A DNA stretch of 64,000 nt, from the NCBI RefSeq assembly GCF_015714725.1, contig NZ_WBKM01000179.1, positions 23,016-87,015 on the forward strand. Direction: 5' to 3'. This document shows positions 8,287 through 16,549 of the stretch, in pieces. Every line of letters starts with the position of its first letter. The first letter of the stretch is position 1. The notes below the pieces were generated by a model. It was not told where the DNA came from, did not search any database, and saw nothing but the letters and a program-made list of their open reading frames with translations. This stretch comes from Nostoc sp. WHI (lineage in GTDB: Bacteria > Cyanobacteriota > Cyanobacteriia > Cyanobacteriales > Nostocaceae). The translations under genes were made by a program, and so were the position numbers.

Positions 8287-10623
8287 ATGTCTAAATTGAG
8301 TCGCAGACAAATTTTAATATTTTTTGCTGGCGGTGCTGGTGCTGCTTTGGGAAGCACACTTTTGAAAGGTTGTGTCAGCACTCAAGAAGTCAAAACTGCG
8401 TCATTGGGCTTTACACCTGTACGTTTACCACATCCCCTACCAATTTATCAACAGCAGACAAATTTCTTGCCAACAAAAATTGGTGAGGGAGAAGTAGTTA
8501 ATGTATCTGCGGATGTAAAGTTAAGTAGCTACAACATTATTGATGATGTGGTAGTACCACCAGAGTATGAACGTTATGTAATTGCCAGTTGGGGCGATCG
8601 CGTCTTTCCTAACAAAGATGATTATTTCGGTTATAATAACGATTTCACTGCTTTTATTCCCCTTGATCAAACTAATGATGTCGGGTATTTATGGGTCAAT
8701 CATGAATACGTTAGTTTTCCATTTTCTACCTTATTACTAGAAGATTCCTCTGATCTTAAAGGACTGCCCGATGCATTTGAAAACGTCATCGGCTGGGCTT
8801 TACCCACTAGCCGAAATATTGAAGTTGAAGGGGAATCTTTATATAATCAAGGCGGATCAATTATCCGCATCTCTCGCAGTAATACCAGTAAACGTTTTGC
8901 TGTGGTCAAAGATGCCAAAAATCGCCGCATTCATGGTCTTTCTGGGTTGGGAATCAATAGCCAACGAAATGATAACTACAAAAACCTCACTGCTTGGGGA
9001 AGTCGCAACCACCAGAAAGGTGATCAAAATTATTTAATCGCAACTGGCCCAGCAGCAACGGAAGTTTTTAATCTCAGTTCTGATCAACTAGGTAATAAAA
9101 TTATTGGTACCGCCTTTAACTGTTCTGGCGGCAAAACTCCTTGGGGCACAATCTTATCTGCGGAAGAGAACTTCCAAAATAGCGTCACCGAAGGAGTCAA
9201 AGCTAATGGGACTCAGACAGAATACAAAGATAAAAGTATCGGCAAGACTTTTGGTTTAGTAGGAGAAAAATACGGCTGGATTGTCGAAATTGACCCGAAC
9301 AATCCAGAATTTCGCCCTCGCAAACACACTTGGTTAGGTCGTTATCACCATGAAAATGTTGCCCTGCGTGTTGAACAAGGCAAGAAATTAGTTGCTTATT
9401 TGGGTGATGACAGACGTGGGGGACACACTTGGAAATTTGTCAGTGCAAGCACTATCTCTTCCCCAACCAGTAAAACTAACAGTAACTTGTGGGAAAAAGG
9501 GACTTTGTATGTTGCCAGTTATAATCCAGACGGTACAGGTAAATGGATACCGTTACTCTTAACTACTGCTACCAATCCAATTACGCCCACAATTTTATCT
9601 TCTGTAGAATTTGCGGCGTTGCAGAAAGTCCAAAAAGAAGGTCTTTTATCACTGCCAAGACGTAATGGCATTGCAGGTCAAACCGAAGATGGTGGTATGT
9701 TTAAATGCGATCGCACTAACGAAGCAAAAGCACTACCTGATTATCAAAATAAGAAACTATCTGACTTCTACTCTACCCAAGGTGCAGTTCTTAGTGATGC
9801 CTTTTTAGCTGCAAACTTAGTCGGGGGAACTCCCACCGCCCGTCCAGAAGATATAGAGGTACATCCAACCACCAAAGAAGTTTTCATTGCCTATACTGAT
9901 GGTGCCCCAGGTAGCGATGGTTATCCTGATTCGCGGATTTTCCAAGTTGCCAAGTTAAGTAAAGATGCTAACGGCACTCAGCAATCAGGAGGACTGTACA
10001 AGATTATTGAAGATAGTGCCGATGCTACAGGTTTAACCTTCAAGTGGCAGAAATTTGCCCAAGGTGGCGAAGCTGGATCGTTATCTGGTGCTGGTTTTGC
10101 CAATGTAGATAATCTACTGTTTGACGATGAAGCAAATGTTTGGGGTGTCACAGATATGTCTACCGGCACTCACAATGGTTTTGATGTTGGCGCTGAAGGT
10201 AAGCAAACCAAAATCGATCACACAGTTAGCGGTAATGTTTCTGATTTTACAGGAGTATTTGGTAATAACTGGCTGTTTTTTATTCCGACCAGTGGCGCTA
10301 ATGCTGGACGAGTAATACCCTTTGCCTATGGGCCAGTGCGTTGCGAAATGACAGGGCCAAGTTTCGTAGGAGATACACTGATTCTTTCAGTACAGCATCC
10401 CGGTGAAGATTGTCCAATTAACGATGGCACAATGTTAAGCCGCAGCATTGAACTACTAGATTTAAACGGCACTACATTTAATCAAACTCGGAGTTTACCT
10501 CGTGGTAGTAGTTGGCCGAGTAATATCTCAAAAACTGATGGTGGTAAAGAGCAATCTACAGGTGTTCCTCGACCATCTGTAATTGGTATCCGCCCTAAAA
10601 ATTCTCGCAGCAAGTTTATTTAA
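8287..10623 (+). CDS. phoX: PhoX-type alkaline phosphatase (copy 1)
   Basis: The protein has 778 residues and starts at ATG 8287 behind AGAGGA. It begins with a twin-arginine signal (SRRQILIFF at residues 5-13, then a Gly/Ala stretch), so it is exported folded via Tat. The body is a DUF839/PhoX propeller: VNHEYV (about 137-142), NCSGGKTPWGT (about 278), SAEENF (about 291) and RPEDIEVHP (about 518) hold the Cys and Glu residues that in PhoX bind the iron-calcium cofactor. PhoX hydrolyses phosphomonoesters outside the cytoplasm during phosphate starvation. The next gene is a close paralogue. LLKGC at 25-29 resembles a lipobox but the lysine is atypical. Regulation by the Pho box about 320 bases upstream is likely. 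Confidence 0.85.
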   Translation: MSKLSRRQILIFFAGGAGAALGSTLLKGCVSTQEVKTASLGFTPVRLPHPLPIYQQQTNFLPTKIGEGEVVNVSADVKLSSYNIIDDVVVPPEYERYVIASWGDRVFPNKDDYFGYNNDFTAFIPLDQTNDVGYLWVNHEYVSFPFSTLLLEDSSDLKGLPDAFENVIGWALPTSRNIEVEGESLYNQGGSIIRISRSNTSKRFAVVKDAKNRRIHGLSGLGINSQRNDNYKNLTAWGSRNHQKGDQNYLIATGPAATEVFNLSSDQLGNKIIGTAFNCSGGKTPWGTILSAEENFQNSVTEGVKANGTQTEYKDKSIGKTFGLVGEKYGWIVEIDPNNPEFRPRKHTWLGRYHHENVALRVEQGKKLVAYLGDDRRGGHTWKFVSASTISSPTSKTNSNLWEKGTLYVASYNPDGTGKWIPLLLTTATNPITPTILSSVEFAALQKVQKEGLLSLPRRNGIAGQTEDGGMFKCDRTNEAKALPDYQNKKLSDFYSTQGAVLSDAFLAANLVGGTPTARPEDIEVHPTTKEVFIAYTDGAPGSDGYPDSRIFQVAKLSKDANGTQQSGGLYKIIEDSADATGLTFKWQKFAQGGEAGSLSGAGFANVDNLLFDDEANVWGVTDMSTGTHNGFDVGAEGKQTKIDHTVSGNVSDFTGVFGNNWLFFIPTSGANAGRVIPFAYGPVRCEMTGPSFVGDTLILSVQHPGEDCPINDGTMLSRSIELLDLNGTTFNQTRSLPRGSSWPSNISKTDGGKEQSTGVPRPSVIGIRPKNSRSKFI

Positions 10624-10687
10624 TAACTATATTTTCTTTTCAGCAAAGCTTTGAAAAATAGTGCGATCGCCTTCAGTGAAATTTTTT

Positions 10688-10714
10688 GCCCAGAGGATTT
10701 ATCTCTGGGCTTAT
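10688..10714 (+). terminator. Rho-independent terminator after phoX copy 1
   Basis: A perfect 8-bp stem, GCCCAGAG (10688-10695) with CTCTGGGC (10703-10710), a 7-base loop and a T-rich run after it, 65 bases after the phoX stop. Confidence 0.7.
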
Positions 10715-10719
10715 TTTCT

Positions 10720-10829
10720 CTCGTTCCCAGTCTCAGACTGGGAATGTATTCCGAGAGGCTCTGCCTCCAGTTAGACAATTGAGCCAGAGACTCAATGAAT
10801 GCATTCCCAAGCGGCAGCCCAGGAACGAG
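10720..10829. repeat. Small inverted-repeat element (copy 2 of 2)
   Basis: This is 110 bp between CTCGTTCC at 10720 and GGAACGAG ending at 10829, with CCCAGTCTCAGACTGGG inside the left end and GAGGCTCTGCCTC in the middle. It matches the element at 6664-6772 in ends, length and the GACTTGTGTGTACAC sequence that follows (here about 10857). The rest of the gap up to the second phoX holds AT-rich DNA and the Pho box. Confidence 0.7.
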
Positions 10830-10971
10830 GAAAGCCTTATCAAGTTAGTTTTTAGGACTTGTGTGTACACAGTAGCTTTTTAAGGCTTGTTCGGGGGGAT
10901 CAATAAGTGCCTAAAATTACAACCAACCACTTTTCAAACAACCTCTTAGTCAGTTAAAGAATAAATCTCCA

Positions 10972-11001
10972 TTAATCAAAATATAACCTGGCGTTAATTT
11001 T
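10972..11001 (+). promoter_or_regulatory. Pho box before phoX copy 2
   Basis: Three 8-mers at 11-bp steps: ATTAATCA at 10972, TATAACCT at 10983 and GTTAATTT at 10994. The central TATAACCT is identical to that of the site at 7939-7968. It lies 198 bases before the ATG of the second phoX, with an AT-rich candidate -10 (TTATAT) about 12-17 bases downstream. Confidence 0.7.
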
Positions 11002-11198
11002 TGGTGATTAAATTATATGAAAAACTAAAAGAATTTTGTCTAGTTAAGTCACCTAAATAGTAAACAACCTTTTGTTTAATAACAGGTTACTTGCTATGCA
11101 AAATCTATGGCATTTCACATAAACAATTGACGGTTTTTCTGTCAGTAATCAAGATTTGCCTTGACGGAATTTTTGATGTCACAAGAGAGGAGAGTTTA

Positions 11199-13547
11199 AT
11201 GTCTAAATTAAGTCGCAGACAACTTTTAATATTTTTTGGAGGCAGTGCTGGTGCTGCTGTGTTGGGAGACACAATCCTGGATAGTATCACCAACATTGCC
11301 GAAGCAACATTTAAGCGACTAAGCTTTACACCATTGCGCTTACCTCACCCCCTAGAAATTTATAAATACCAAAAGAATTTCTTGCCAACAGGAATCGGTC
11401 AGGGACAAGTCAAAAATGCATCTAATAATGTTAAGTTAAGTGCCTACAACGTCATTGATGATGTGGTAGTGCCACCAGAGTACGAACGTTATGTAATTGT
11501 AAGTTGGGGCGATCGCGTATTTCCTAACAGCAGTGATTATTTTGGCTACAACTGTGACTACACAGGTTTTGTTCCCCTTGGTAGAACCACAGATGTAGGA
11601 TATTTGTGGGTTAATCACGAATACGTAAGTTATCCTTTTTCTGATATTGCACCAGGAACTCCTGGTGATATCCCTATAGGGCGCACCACCTTTGAATCAG
11701 TAATTGGATGGGCTTTACCTGCTGTCAGAGGTCTTGAATTTGACGGAGAAGCTTTATATAACTTAGGCGGATCAATCGTCCGCATCTCTCGTCGTAATGC
11801 TGACAAGCGTTTTGCTGTTGTTAAAGGTGATGTGAGAAATCGCCGTATTCATGGTCTTTCTGGCTTGGGAATCAATAGCCAAAGAAGTGATGGATATAAA
11901 AATATCACTTCTTGGGGAAGTCGTAGCCACCAAAAAGGCGACCAAAACTATTTAATCGGAACTGGCCCAGCTGCAACTGAAGTATTTAACCTCTCCTCCG
12001 ATGGATTGGGTAACAAAATTATTGGCACCGCTTACAACTGCTCTGGTGGTACAACTCCTTGGGGAACTATTTTAACTGCTGAAGAAAACTTTCAAGCAGG
12101 CGGAGGATTTTTTGTTGGTGTTACAGAATCAGTCAACCCCAATGGGACTCAGACAGGTTACACCGCTGACACTACTGGTACTACCTTCGGTTTAGTTGGG
12201 GAAAAATACGGTTGGATGGTCGAAATTGACCCCGTTAATCCGAATTTCCGCCCTCGCAAACACACTTGGTTAGGTCGTTTCCGCCATGAAAACGTTGCCA
12301 TGCGTGTCGAAGCAGGTAGAAAACTGGTTGCTTACCTGGGTGATGACAGACGTGGGGGACACACTTGGAAATTTGTTAGTACAGGTACTATTTCCTCGCC
12401 AACTAGCAAAGCCAACAGCAGTTTGTGGGAAAGTGGTACATTGTATGTCGCCCGTTACAATACAAACGGCACAGGTCGATGGATACCGTTACGTTTATCT
12501 ACTGATACCAATCCCCTTGCGCCATCGGTAATTTCTTCTGTAGAGTTTGCCGCTTTGGGTTCTGCTCAAAGAAATGGTCGTTTATCCCTACCAAGACGCA
12601 ACGGCATTGCAGGTCAAACCATAGACGGTGGTTTATTCAACTGCGACACCACCAACGAAGTGGCTGCTTTGCCTGGTTATCAAGGTAAGAAACTATCTAA
12701 CTTCTATCCTACCCAAGGCGCAATTCTGTCTGATGCCTTCCTAGCAGCAAACTTAGCTGGAGGAACTCCTACAGCTCGCCCAGAAGATATAGAAGTCCAT
12801 CCAACCACCAAAGAAGTGTTCATTGCTTATACTGATGGTGCGCCAGGAGGCGATGGCTATCCAGATTCGCGGATTTTCCAGGTTGCTAAGTTAAGTCCAA
12901 ATGTTAACGCGACGCAGCAATCAGGAGGATTATACAAGATTATTGAAGATAGTGCTGATGGTACAGGTCTAACCTTCCGTTGGCAGAGATTCGCTCAGGG
13001 TGGAGAAGACGGTTCGGTGTCTGGTGCTGGTTTTGCGAATGTAGATAACTTAGTATTCGACAATCAGGCAAATGTTTGGGGTGTAACAGATATGTCTACC
13101 AGCACTCACAATGGTTTTAATGTTGGTGCTGCTGGCACTCCAAACCCCATCGACCACACAGCGACTGGTGATGTTTCCAGTTTCACAGGAGTTTTTGGTA
13201 ACAACTGGCTGTTTTATATCCCCACCAAGGGTTCTGATGCTGGAAAAGTAATACCCTTTGCCCAAGGCCCGGTGCGTAGTGAAATGACTGGGCCAACTTT
13301 TGTGGGAGATACGCTGATTCTTGCAATACAGCATCCTGGTGAAGATTGCCCGATTAACGATGGCACAATACTGAGTCGCAGCATTGAGTTACTAGATTTA
13401 AATGGTACGACCTTCAATCAGGCTCGCACTGTACCTCGTGGTAGTAGTTGGCCTAGTAACATCAATGGTCAACCTAAAGGTAATCCCCTTCCATCTGTAA
13501 TTGGTATCCAACGGAAGAATTCAAGTGGCAGTGGCAATTTTATTTAG
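11199..13547 (+). CDS. phoX: PhoX-type alkaline phosphatase (copy 2)
   Basis: The protein has 782 residues from ATG 11199. The frame is open upstream to an ATG at 11091, but GAGGAG lies just before 11199 and the protein then begins MSKLSRRQ exactly as copy 1 does. It has the same twin-arginine signal, followed by VNHEYV, NCSGGTTPWGT, TAEENF and RPEDIEVHP. It keeps the PhoX cofactor residues and should be an exported, Tat-dependent phosphomonoesterase. Copies 1 and 2 agree over nearly their whole length, with small insertions (for example around residues 170 and 315 of copy 2), so they come from a tandem duplication that has since diverged. Each has its own Pho box, so both are probably induced by phosphate starvation. 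Confidence 0.87.
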   Translation: MSKLSRRQLLIFFGGSAGAAVLGDTILDSITNIAEATFKRLSFTPLRLPHPLEIYKYQKNFLPTGIGQGQVKNASNNVKLSAYNVIDDVVVPPEYERYVIVSWGDRVFPNSSDYFGYNCDYTGFVPLGRTTDVGYLWVNHEYVSYPFSDIAPGTPGDIPIGRTTFESVIGWALPAVRGLEFDGEALYNLGGSIVRISRRNADKRFAVVKGDVRNRRIHGLSGLGINSQRSDGYKNITSWGSRSHQKGDQNYLIGTGPAATEVFNLSSDGLGNKIIGTAYNCSGGTTPWGTILTAEENFQAGGGFFVGVTESVNPNGTQTGYTADTTGTTFGLVGEKYGWMVEIDPVNPNFRPRKHTWLGRFRHENVAMRVEAGRKLVAYLGDDRRGGHTWKFVSTGTISSPTSKANSSLWESGTLYVARYNTNGTGRWIPLRLSTDTNPLAPSVISSVEFAALGSAQRNGRLSLPRRNGIAGQTIDGGLFNCDTTNEVAALPGYQGKKLSNFYPTQGAILSDAFLAANLAGGTPTARPEDIEVHPTTKEVFIAYTDGAPGGDGYPDSRIFQVAKLSPNVNATQQSGGLYKIIEDSADGTGLTFRWQRFAQGGEDGSVSGAGFANVDNLVFDNQANVWGVTDMSTSTHNGFNVGAAGTPNPIDHTATGDVSSFTGVFGNNWLFYIPTKGSDAGKVIPFAQGPVRSEMTGPTFVGDTLILAIQHPGEDCPINDGTILSRSIELLDLNGTTFNQARTVPRGSSWPSNINGQPKGNPLPSVIGIQRKNSSGSGNFI

Positions 13548-13637
13548 CATCCTCTACGGGTGTAAAGATGTTGCCATTCAGCATCTTTACATTGAAGTTC
13601 TAGCAAAAATCGCTGCTTTATAATTTGGAATTACAAA

Positions 13638-13664
13638 TGCACACAGATAACTTATCTGTGTGCA
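13638..13664 (+). terminator. Perfect hairpin after phoX copy 2
   Basis: TGCACACAGATAA (13638-13650) and TTATCTGTGTGCA (13652-13664) form a 13-bp perfect stem with one central base, followed by TTATTTG. A weaker hairpin (TGTAAAGATG / CATCTTTACA) sits at 13561-13591. Both follow the phoX stop; the second probably ends transcription, from either side. Confidence 0.6.
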
Positions 13665-13762
13665 TTATTTGTATAATCACCAAGTTAAACCATTTAGTTG
13701 AAAACTGGTTACAACTTGCTCGTAGAAAGCCCACGAGGTTGAGCCTGAGTTAGTAAAAGATT

Positions 13763-14308
13763 TTATTTCTTCTTGCGTTTGAGGTATAACCCCATAACAC
13801 CAGCTAGAACTGTACCACCAAGAGTCATAGGTTCTGGTACAGGCTGTCCCGTAGAGTAACTTACTGTACCCACCTCTATTGCAGATAATAAGTCAGCACT
13901 AAGAATGCTAGAAAATTTTGCTCCTCCTATATTTGGATTACCTGGATTATCCCCAATGAAAAACTGATCTTCAACCAAGTAGCTTAGTCCTAACAAGTTG
14001 CCATTTGTAAAGCTGACTACAGGAGATAATGGGTAATCAAAATCACTGGACTCTGTATACTGAGTACCTAAATAGTTAAACAAAATGGATAATCCATTGC
14101 TAACCCCTAGATTTTCATCACCTATGCCAGTTAGGGTTGAGTCTTCATATTGAAAAGAACCGAAATACTGACCAGGATTGTCACCAGATATCGCATTCAC
14201 GGTGAAATCGTAATTAACCACAGCGGCTTGTGTCGGTTTAGCACCAACAGCAGTGATGGAGATGGCAACAGCAAAAGTAGCAATGCCAAAATATGAAGCT
14301 AATTTCAT
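13763..14308 (-). CDS. PEP-CTERM sorting-domain protein
   Basis: The protein has 181 residues from ATG 14308; the TTG at 14323 overlaps the GGAG ribosome site and is not the start. It has a signal peptide (MKLASYFGIATFAVAISITAVG, cleavage near TQAA), a beta-rich secreted domain and a C-terminal VPEPMTLGGTVLAGVMGLYL followed by KRKKK. This is the PEP-CTERM signal recognised by the exosortase/archaeosortase system. Such proteins are exported and associated with the cell surface or matrix. The middle part shares a pattern (GL.I...Y.G..YTE..D) with the PEP-CTERM protein at 18638, on the other side of the alkaline phosphatase. The function of the domain is unknown. Confidence 0.85.
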   Translation of the reverse strand: MKLASYFGIATFAVAISITAVGAKPTQAAVVNYDFTVNAISGDNPGQYFGSFQYEDSTLTGIGDENLGVSNGLSILFNYLGTQYTESSDFDYPLSPVVSFTNGNLLGLSYLVEDQFFIGDNPGNPNIGGAKFSSILSADLLSAIEVGTVSYSTGQPVPEPMTLGGTVLAGVMGLYLKRKKK

Positions 14309-14629
14309 TAGAAAATACTCCAAAGCTAAAAAGCTATAGTTCTGTAATTTAATTTAAATACCCTTTTAACCACCTTATGTAGGTTAAGAAATATCACATC
14401 AAAGACGATTTTCATATAATCTTTAAGCTTGTCAGGCATATATAAATTTCTTATGAATTCATCCCAGACTATTAGTAGTAAGTGAATATGCAAATCAGAA
14501 GCTTACAGACTTTAAAATAATATTCGCACGTTATATAAATCAGTCAAAAAGATTCTGAATCTCTATTCATAGATATATGTCTGTGCATCAAAAATGTGTT
14601 TATTACCTGTATGAGTAGTAGATATTAAA

Positions 14630-14642
14630 GATAATGGTTATC
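14630..14642. promoter_or_regulatory. Possible Zur-type operator
   Basis: GATAATGGTTATC is a perfect inverted repeat with a 3-base centre and resembles the cyanobacterial Zur site TGATAATNATTATCA. It lies about 480 bases before the zinc-type exporter gene. The distance is long, so the assignment is tentative. Confidence 0.3.
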
Positions 14643-14663
14643 ATACTACCAGGTTAAATGAGA

Positions 14664-14736
14664 GAGCGATGTCTTCTCTACGAGACGCTACGCGTAGCTT
14701 GCTTCCCGAAGGGTACGACGGGCTACGCCTACGCAA
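14664..14736. repeat. Interspersed GC-rich palindromic repeat
   Basis: The segment holds CTACGAGACGCTACGCGTAG, CTTCCCGAAGGG and GGGCTACGCCTACGC, local palindromes typical of the dispersed repeats of Nostoc-like genomes. Related sequences occur at 34448-34480 and 47340-47400. The rest of the 14309-15122 gap is AT-rich, with no reading frame I would call. Confidence 0.6.
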
Positions 14737-15122
14737 GTTTTGATTACAAATCAAATCATTGTGCAATTAGTCAAAAATTAATAATAGGATGATTGCTGTA
14801 AATTGCAAGTGTTAATCTGGCTTGATTACAATTTTTAACAAAAACATTGCCATTTCTTAACCTGGATAAGATAATTTTTATGTAGATAGATTAATTTTCT
14901 ATTGCTTAAATATTTCTGAATTTATAACGTATCTATCTTAAGAACGAGATTAGTGAGCAATTTTAGAAAAATACATTGGTAAACAAAGCCTCTAATTATA
15001 GGCTGTTGAAAAATAGTTTTTAATAAACAACATTTTCAGTTAACAACATACTCGCCAAAAATAGAGTTGGTGAGATTTTTTTTCAGATAATATTATAATA
15101 CTGTAAAAAGGTTTTTTGAGTA

Positions 15123-16097
15123 ATGCTTTCATTTCAATGGTGTGGATGTGCAGATAATTCAGTAAAAATAGTTAGTAATCAGCAAAAAGCAAGAATTTTG
15201 TGGATGATAGTAGGTTTACTTGCTATTTTTTTTATTGCTGAGTGGAGTGTAGGTTTATGGAGCCAAAGTTTATCTTTGCAGGCGGATGCTGGACACATTT
15301 TTTCTGATATTACAGCGCTAGCGATATCGCTACTTGCCAGTTTTTTAGCACAGCAACCAGCTAAGAGAAAGGCAACATTTGGACATCAGCGTATTGAAGT
15401 TTTAGCAGCTTTGTTCAATGGATTAGCTTTGCTAGCGATCGCTACTTTTATCATATGGGAAGCTATTCAACGTTGGCAACATCCAGCAACAATTTTGGGC
15501 TTACCAATGTTAGGAGTTGCGGTGTTAGGTTTAATCGTCAATCTGTTCAACATTACTTTGCTTCATCCCCACACTCACAACGACTTAAACCTACGGGGGG
15601 CTTTGCTTCATGTTATCGCCGATACTGCTAGTTCTGTTGGCGTAATTATAGCTGCCTTAGCAGTCCATCTTTGGGATTGGTGGTGGGCAGACGTTGCCAT
15701 TAGTTTAGTAGTTGCAATTTTTACTGGTTTAAGCGCTTTACCCCTAGTCCAAGAAAGCCTAAAGATTTTTTTGGAGTATGCACCAGAATCAATTGATCCT
15801 GCTGAAGTGGAAATATCTCTCAAATCTTTTCCTGGTGTTGTTCAAGTAGAAAAACTTCATATCTGGACAATTAGCTCAAATAAAGTAATGCTTTGCGCCA
15901 ATTTGACTGTCGAATGTCCAACTATTCAGGAACGCGATCGCTTACTCAATAAATTGCAAACTCACATCCAAAAAACTTTTAATGTTGCTGAGATAACTTT
16001 GCAGCTAACTAACTGTAAAAAACCTTCAGTGCCGCCAATTCATCCATTATTTAACCAAAACTTAACTTTAATGTTGTCTACAAATAAAACGAATTGA
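15123..16097 (+). CDS. Cation diffusion facilitator (zinc/cadmium/cobalt exporter)
   Basis: The protein has 324 residues with six predicted membrane helices in about residues 25-210, then a cytoplasmic domain (residues 215-300) of the ferredoxin-like CDF type. The metal-site motifs HxxxD are present twice: His58/Asp62 in helix 2 and His163/Asp167 in helix 5. This His-Asp-His-Asp set is the zinc/cadmium type of the ZitB/CzcD family. It exports divalent metal from the cytoplasm by proton antiport. The short N-terminus has two Cys (CGC) that could bind metal. Its place among phosphatases, one of them a zinc enzyme, suggests a role in zinc handling, though that link is only positional. Confidence 0.85.
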   Translation: MLSFQWCGCADNSVKIVSNQQKARILWMIVGLLAIFFIAEWSVGLWSQSLSLQADAGHIFSDITALAISLLASFLAQQPAKRKATFGHQRIEVLAALFNGLALLAIATFIIWEAIQRWQHPATILGLPMLGVAVLGLIVNLFNITLLHPHTHNDLNLRGALLHVIADTASSVGVIIAALAVHLWDWWWADVAISLVVAIFTGLSALPLVQESLKIFLEYAPESIDPAEVEISLKSFPGVVQVEKLHIWTISSNKVMLCANLTVECPTIQERDRLLNKLQTHIQKTFNVAEITLQLTNCKKPSVPPIHPLFNQNLTLMLSTNKTN

Positions 16098-16230
16098 AAC
16101 CAGAGTAATAATTAAATACAGAATGTTACTGAAAAAAATTATTTTTTATTATATTGTACTTCCTTTGTTGACTTAAATTAAGATTTACAAATGATGCTTA
16201 TTGGCATTTATAAATTGTCAAAGCATATTT

Positions 16231-16252
16231 ATAACCGATTGTAATCGGTTAT
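16231..16252. promoter_or_regulatory. 22-bp perfect palindrome just before a ribosome site
   Basis: Arms ATAACCGATT (16231-16240) and AATCGGTTAT (16243-16252) around GT. It ends 5 bases before the AGGAG ribosome site at 16258-16262 of the small secreted protein gene. It could be an operator for a dimeric repressor or a hairpin in the leader RNA that affects translation. Confidence 0.5.
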
Positions 16253-16273
16253 TTACTAGGAGTTTTTCTGATC

Positions 16274-16510
16274 ATGACTTTTATCCCAAAATCCAAAATG
16301 ATTTCATTACTAAAACAGTACAAAAGCTCGTTGGCTTGGTTTATATCTGGTCTGCTTCTGTCAGTTTTGTTGTTCTTGGGAACATCAAATCAACAGCCAG
16401 CAACCGCCTCTAGCCAAAGTTATGTCCCAGCTTCTACTCAGCTAAATGTGACTACTACATACTCAGACTTTGGTGCTACTCATCTAGAACCAAATTTTTA
16501 CCAAAATTAA
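16274..16510 (+). CDS. Small secreted protein with an alkaline-phosphatase-like leader
   Basis: The protein has 78 residues and starts at ATG 16274, with AGGAG 11 bases upstream. Residues 9-37 (MISLLKQYKSSLAWFISGLL and on) match the leader of the phosphatase encoded 40 bases downstream (MISFLGKYKRSLALIMAGFI), including position and length. After the expected cleavage (ATASS) only about 35 polar residues remain, with no domain. It is either a small exported peptide co-expressed with the phosphatase or the remnant of a second copy of that gene that has lost its catalytic part. Confidence 0.55.
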   Translation: MTFIPKSKMISLLKQYKSSLAWFISGLLLSVLLFLGTSNQQPATASSQSYVPASTQLNVTTTYSDFGATHLEPNFYQN

Positions 16511-16549
16511 CCACTAAAACTTGCTCAATTAACTTTAAGGCACACTGCA

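Noticed and set aside
14341..14400. Pho box before the PEP-CTERM gene at 13763
   Set aside because: One half-site (TTTAACCA) is good, but neighbours at 11-bp steps do not match.
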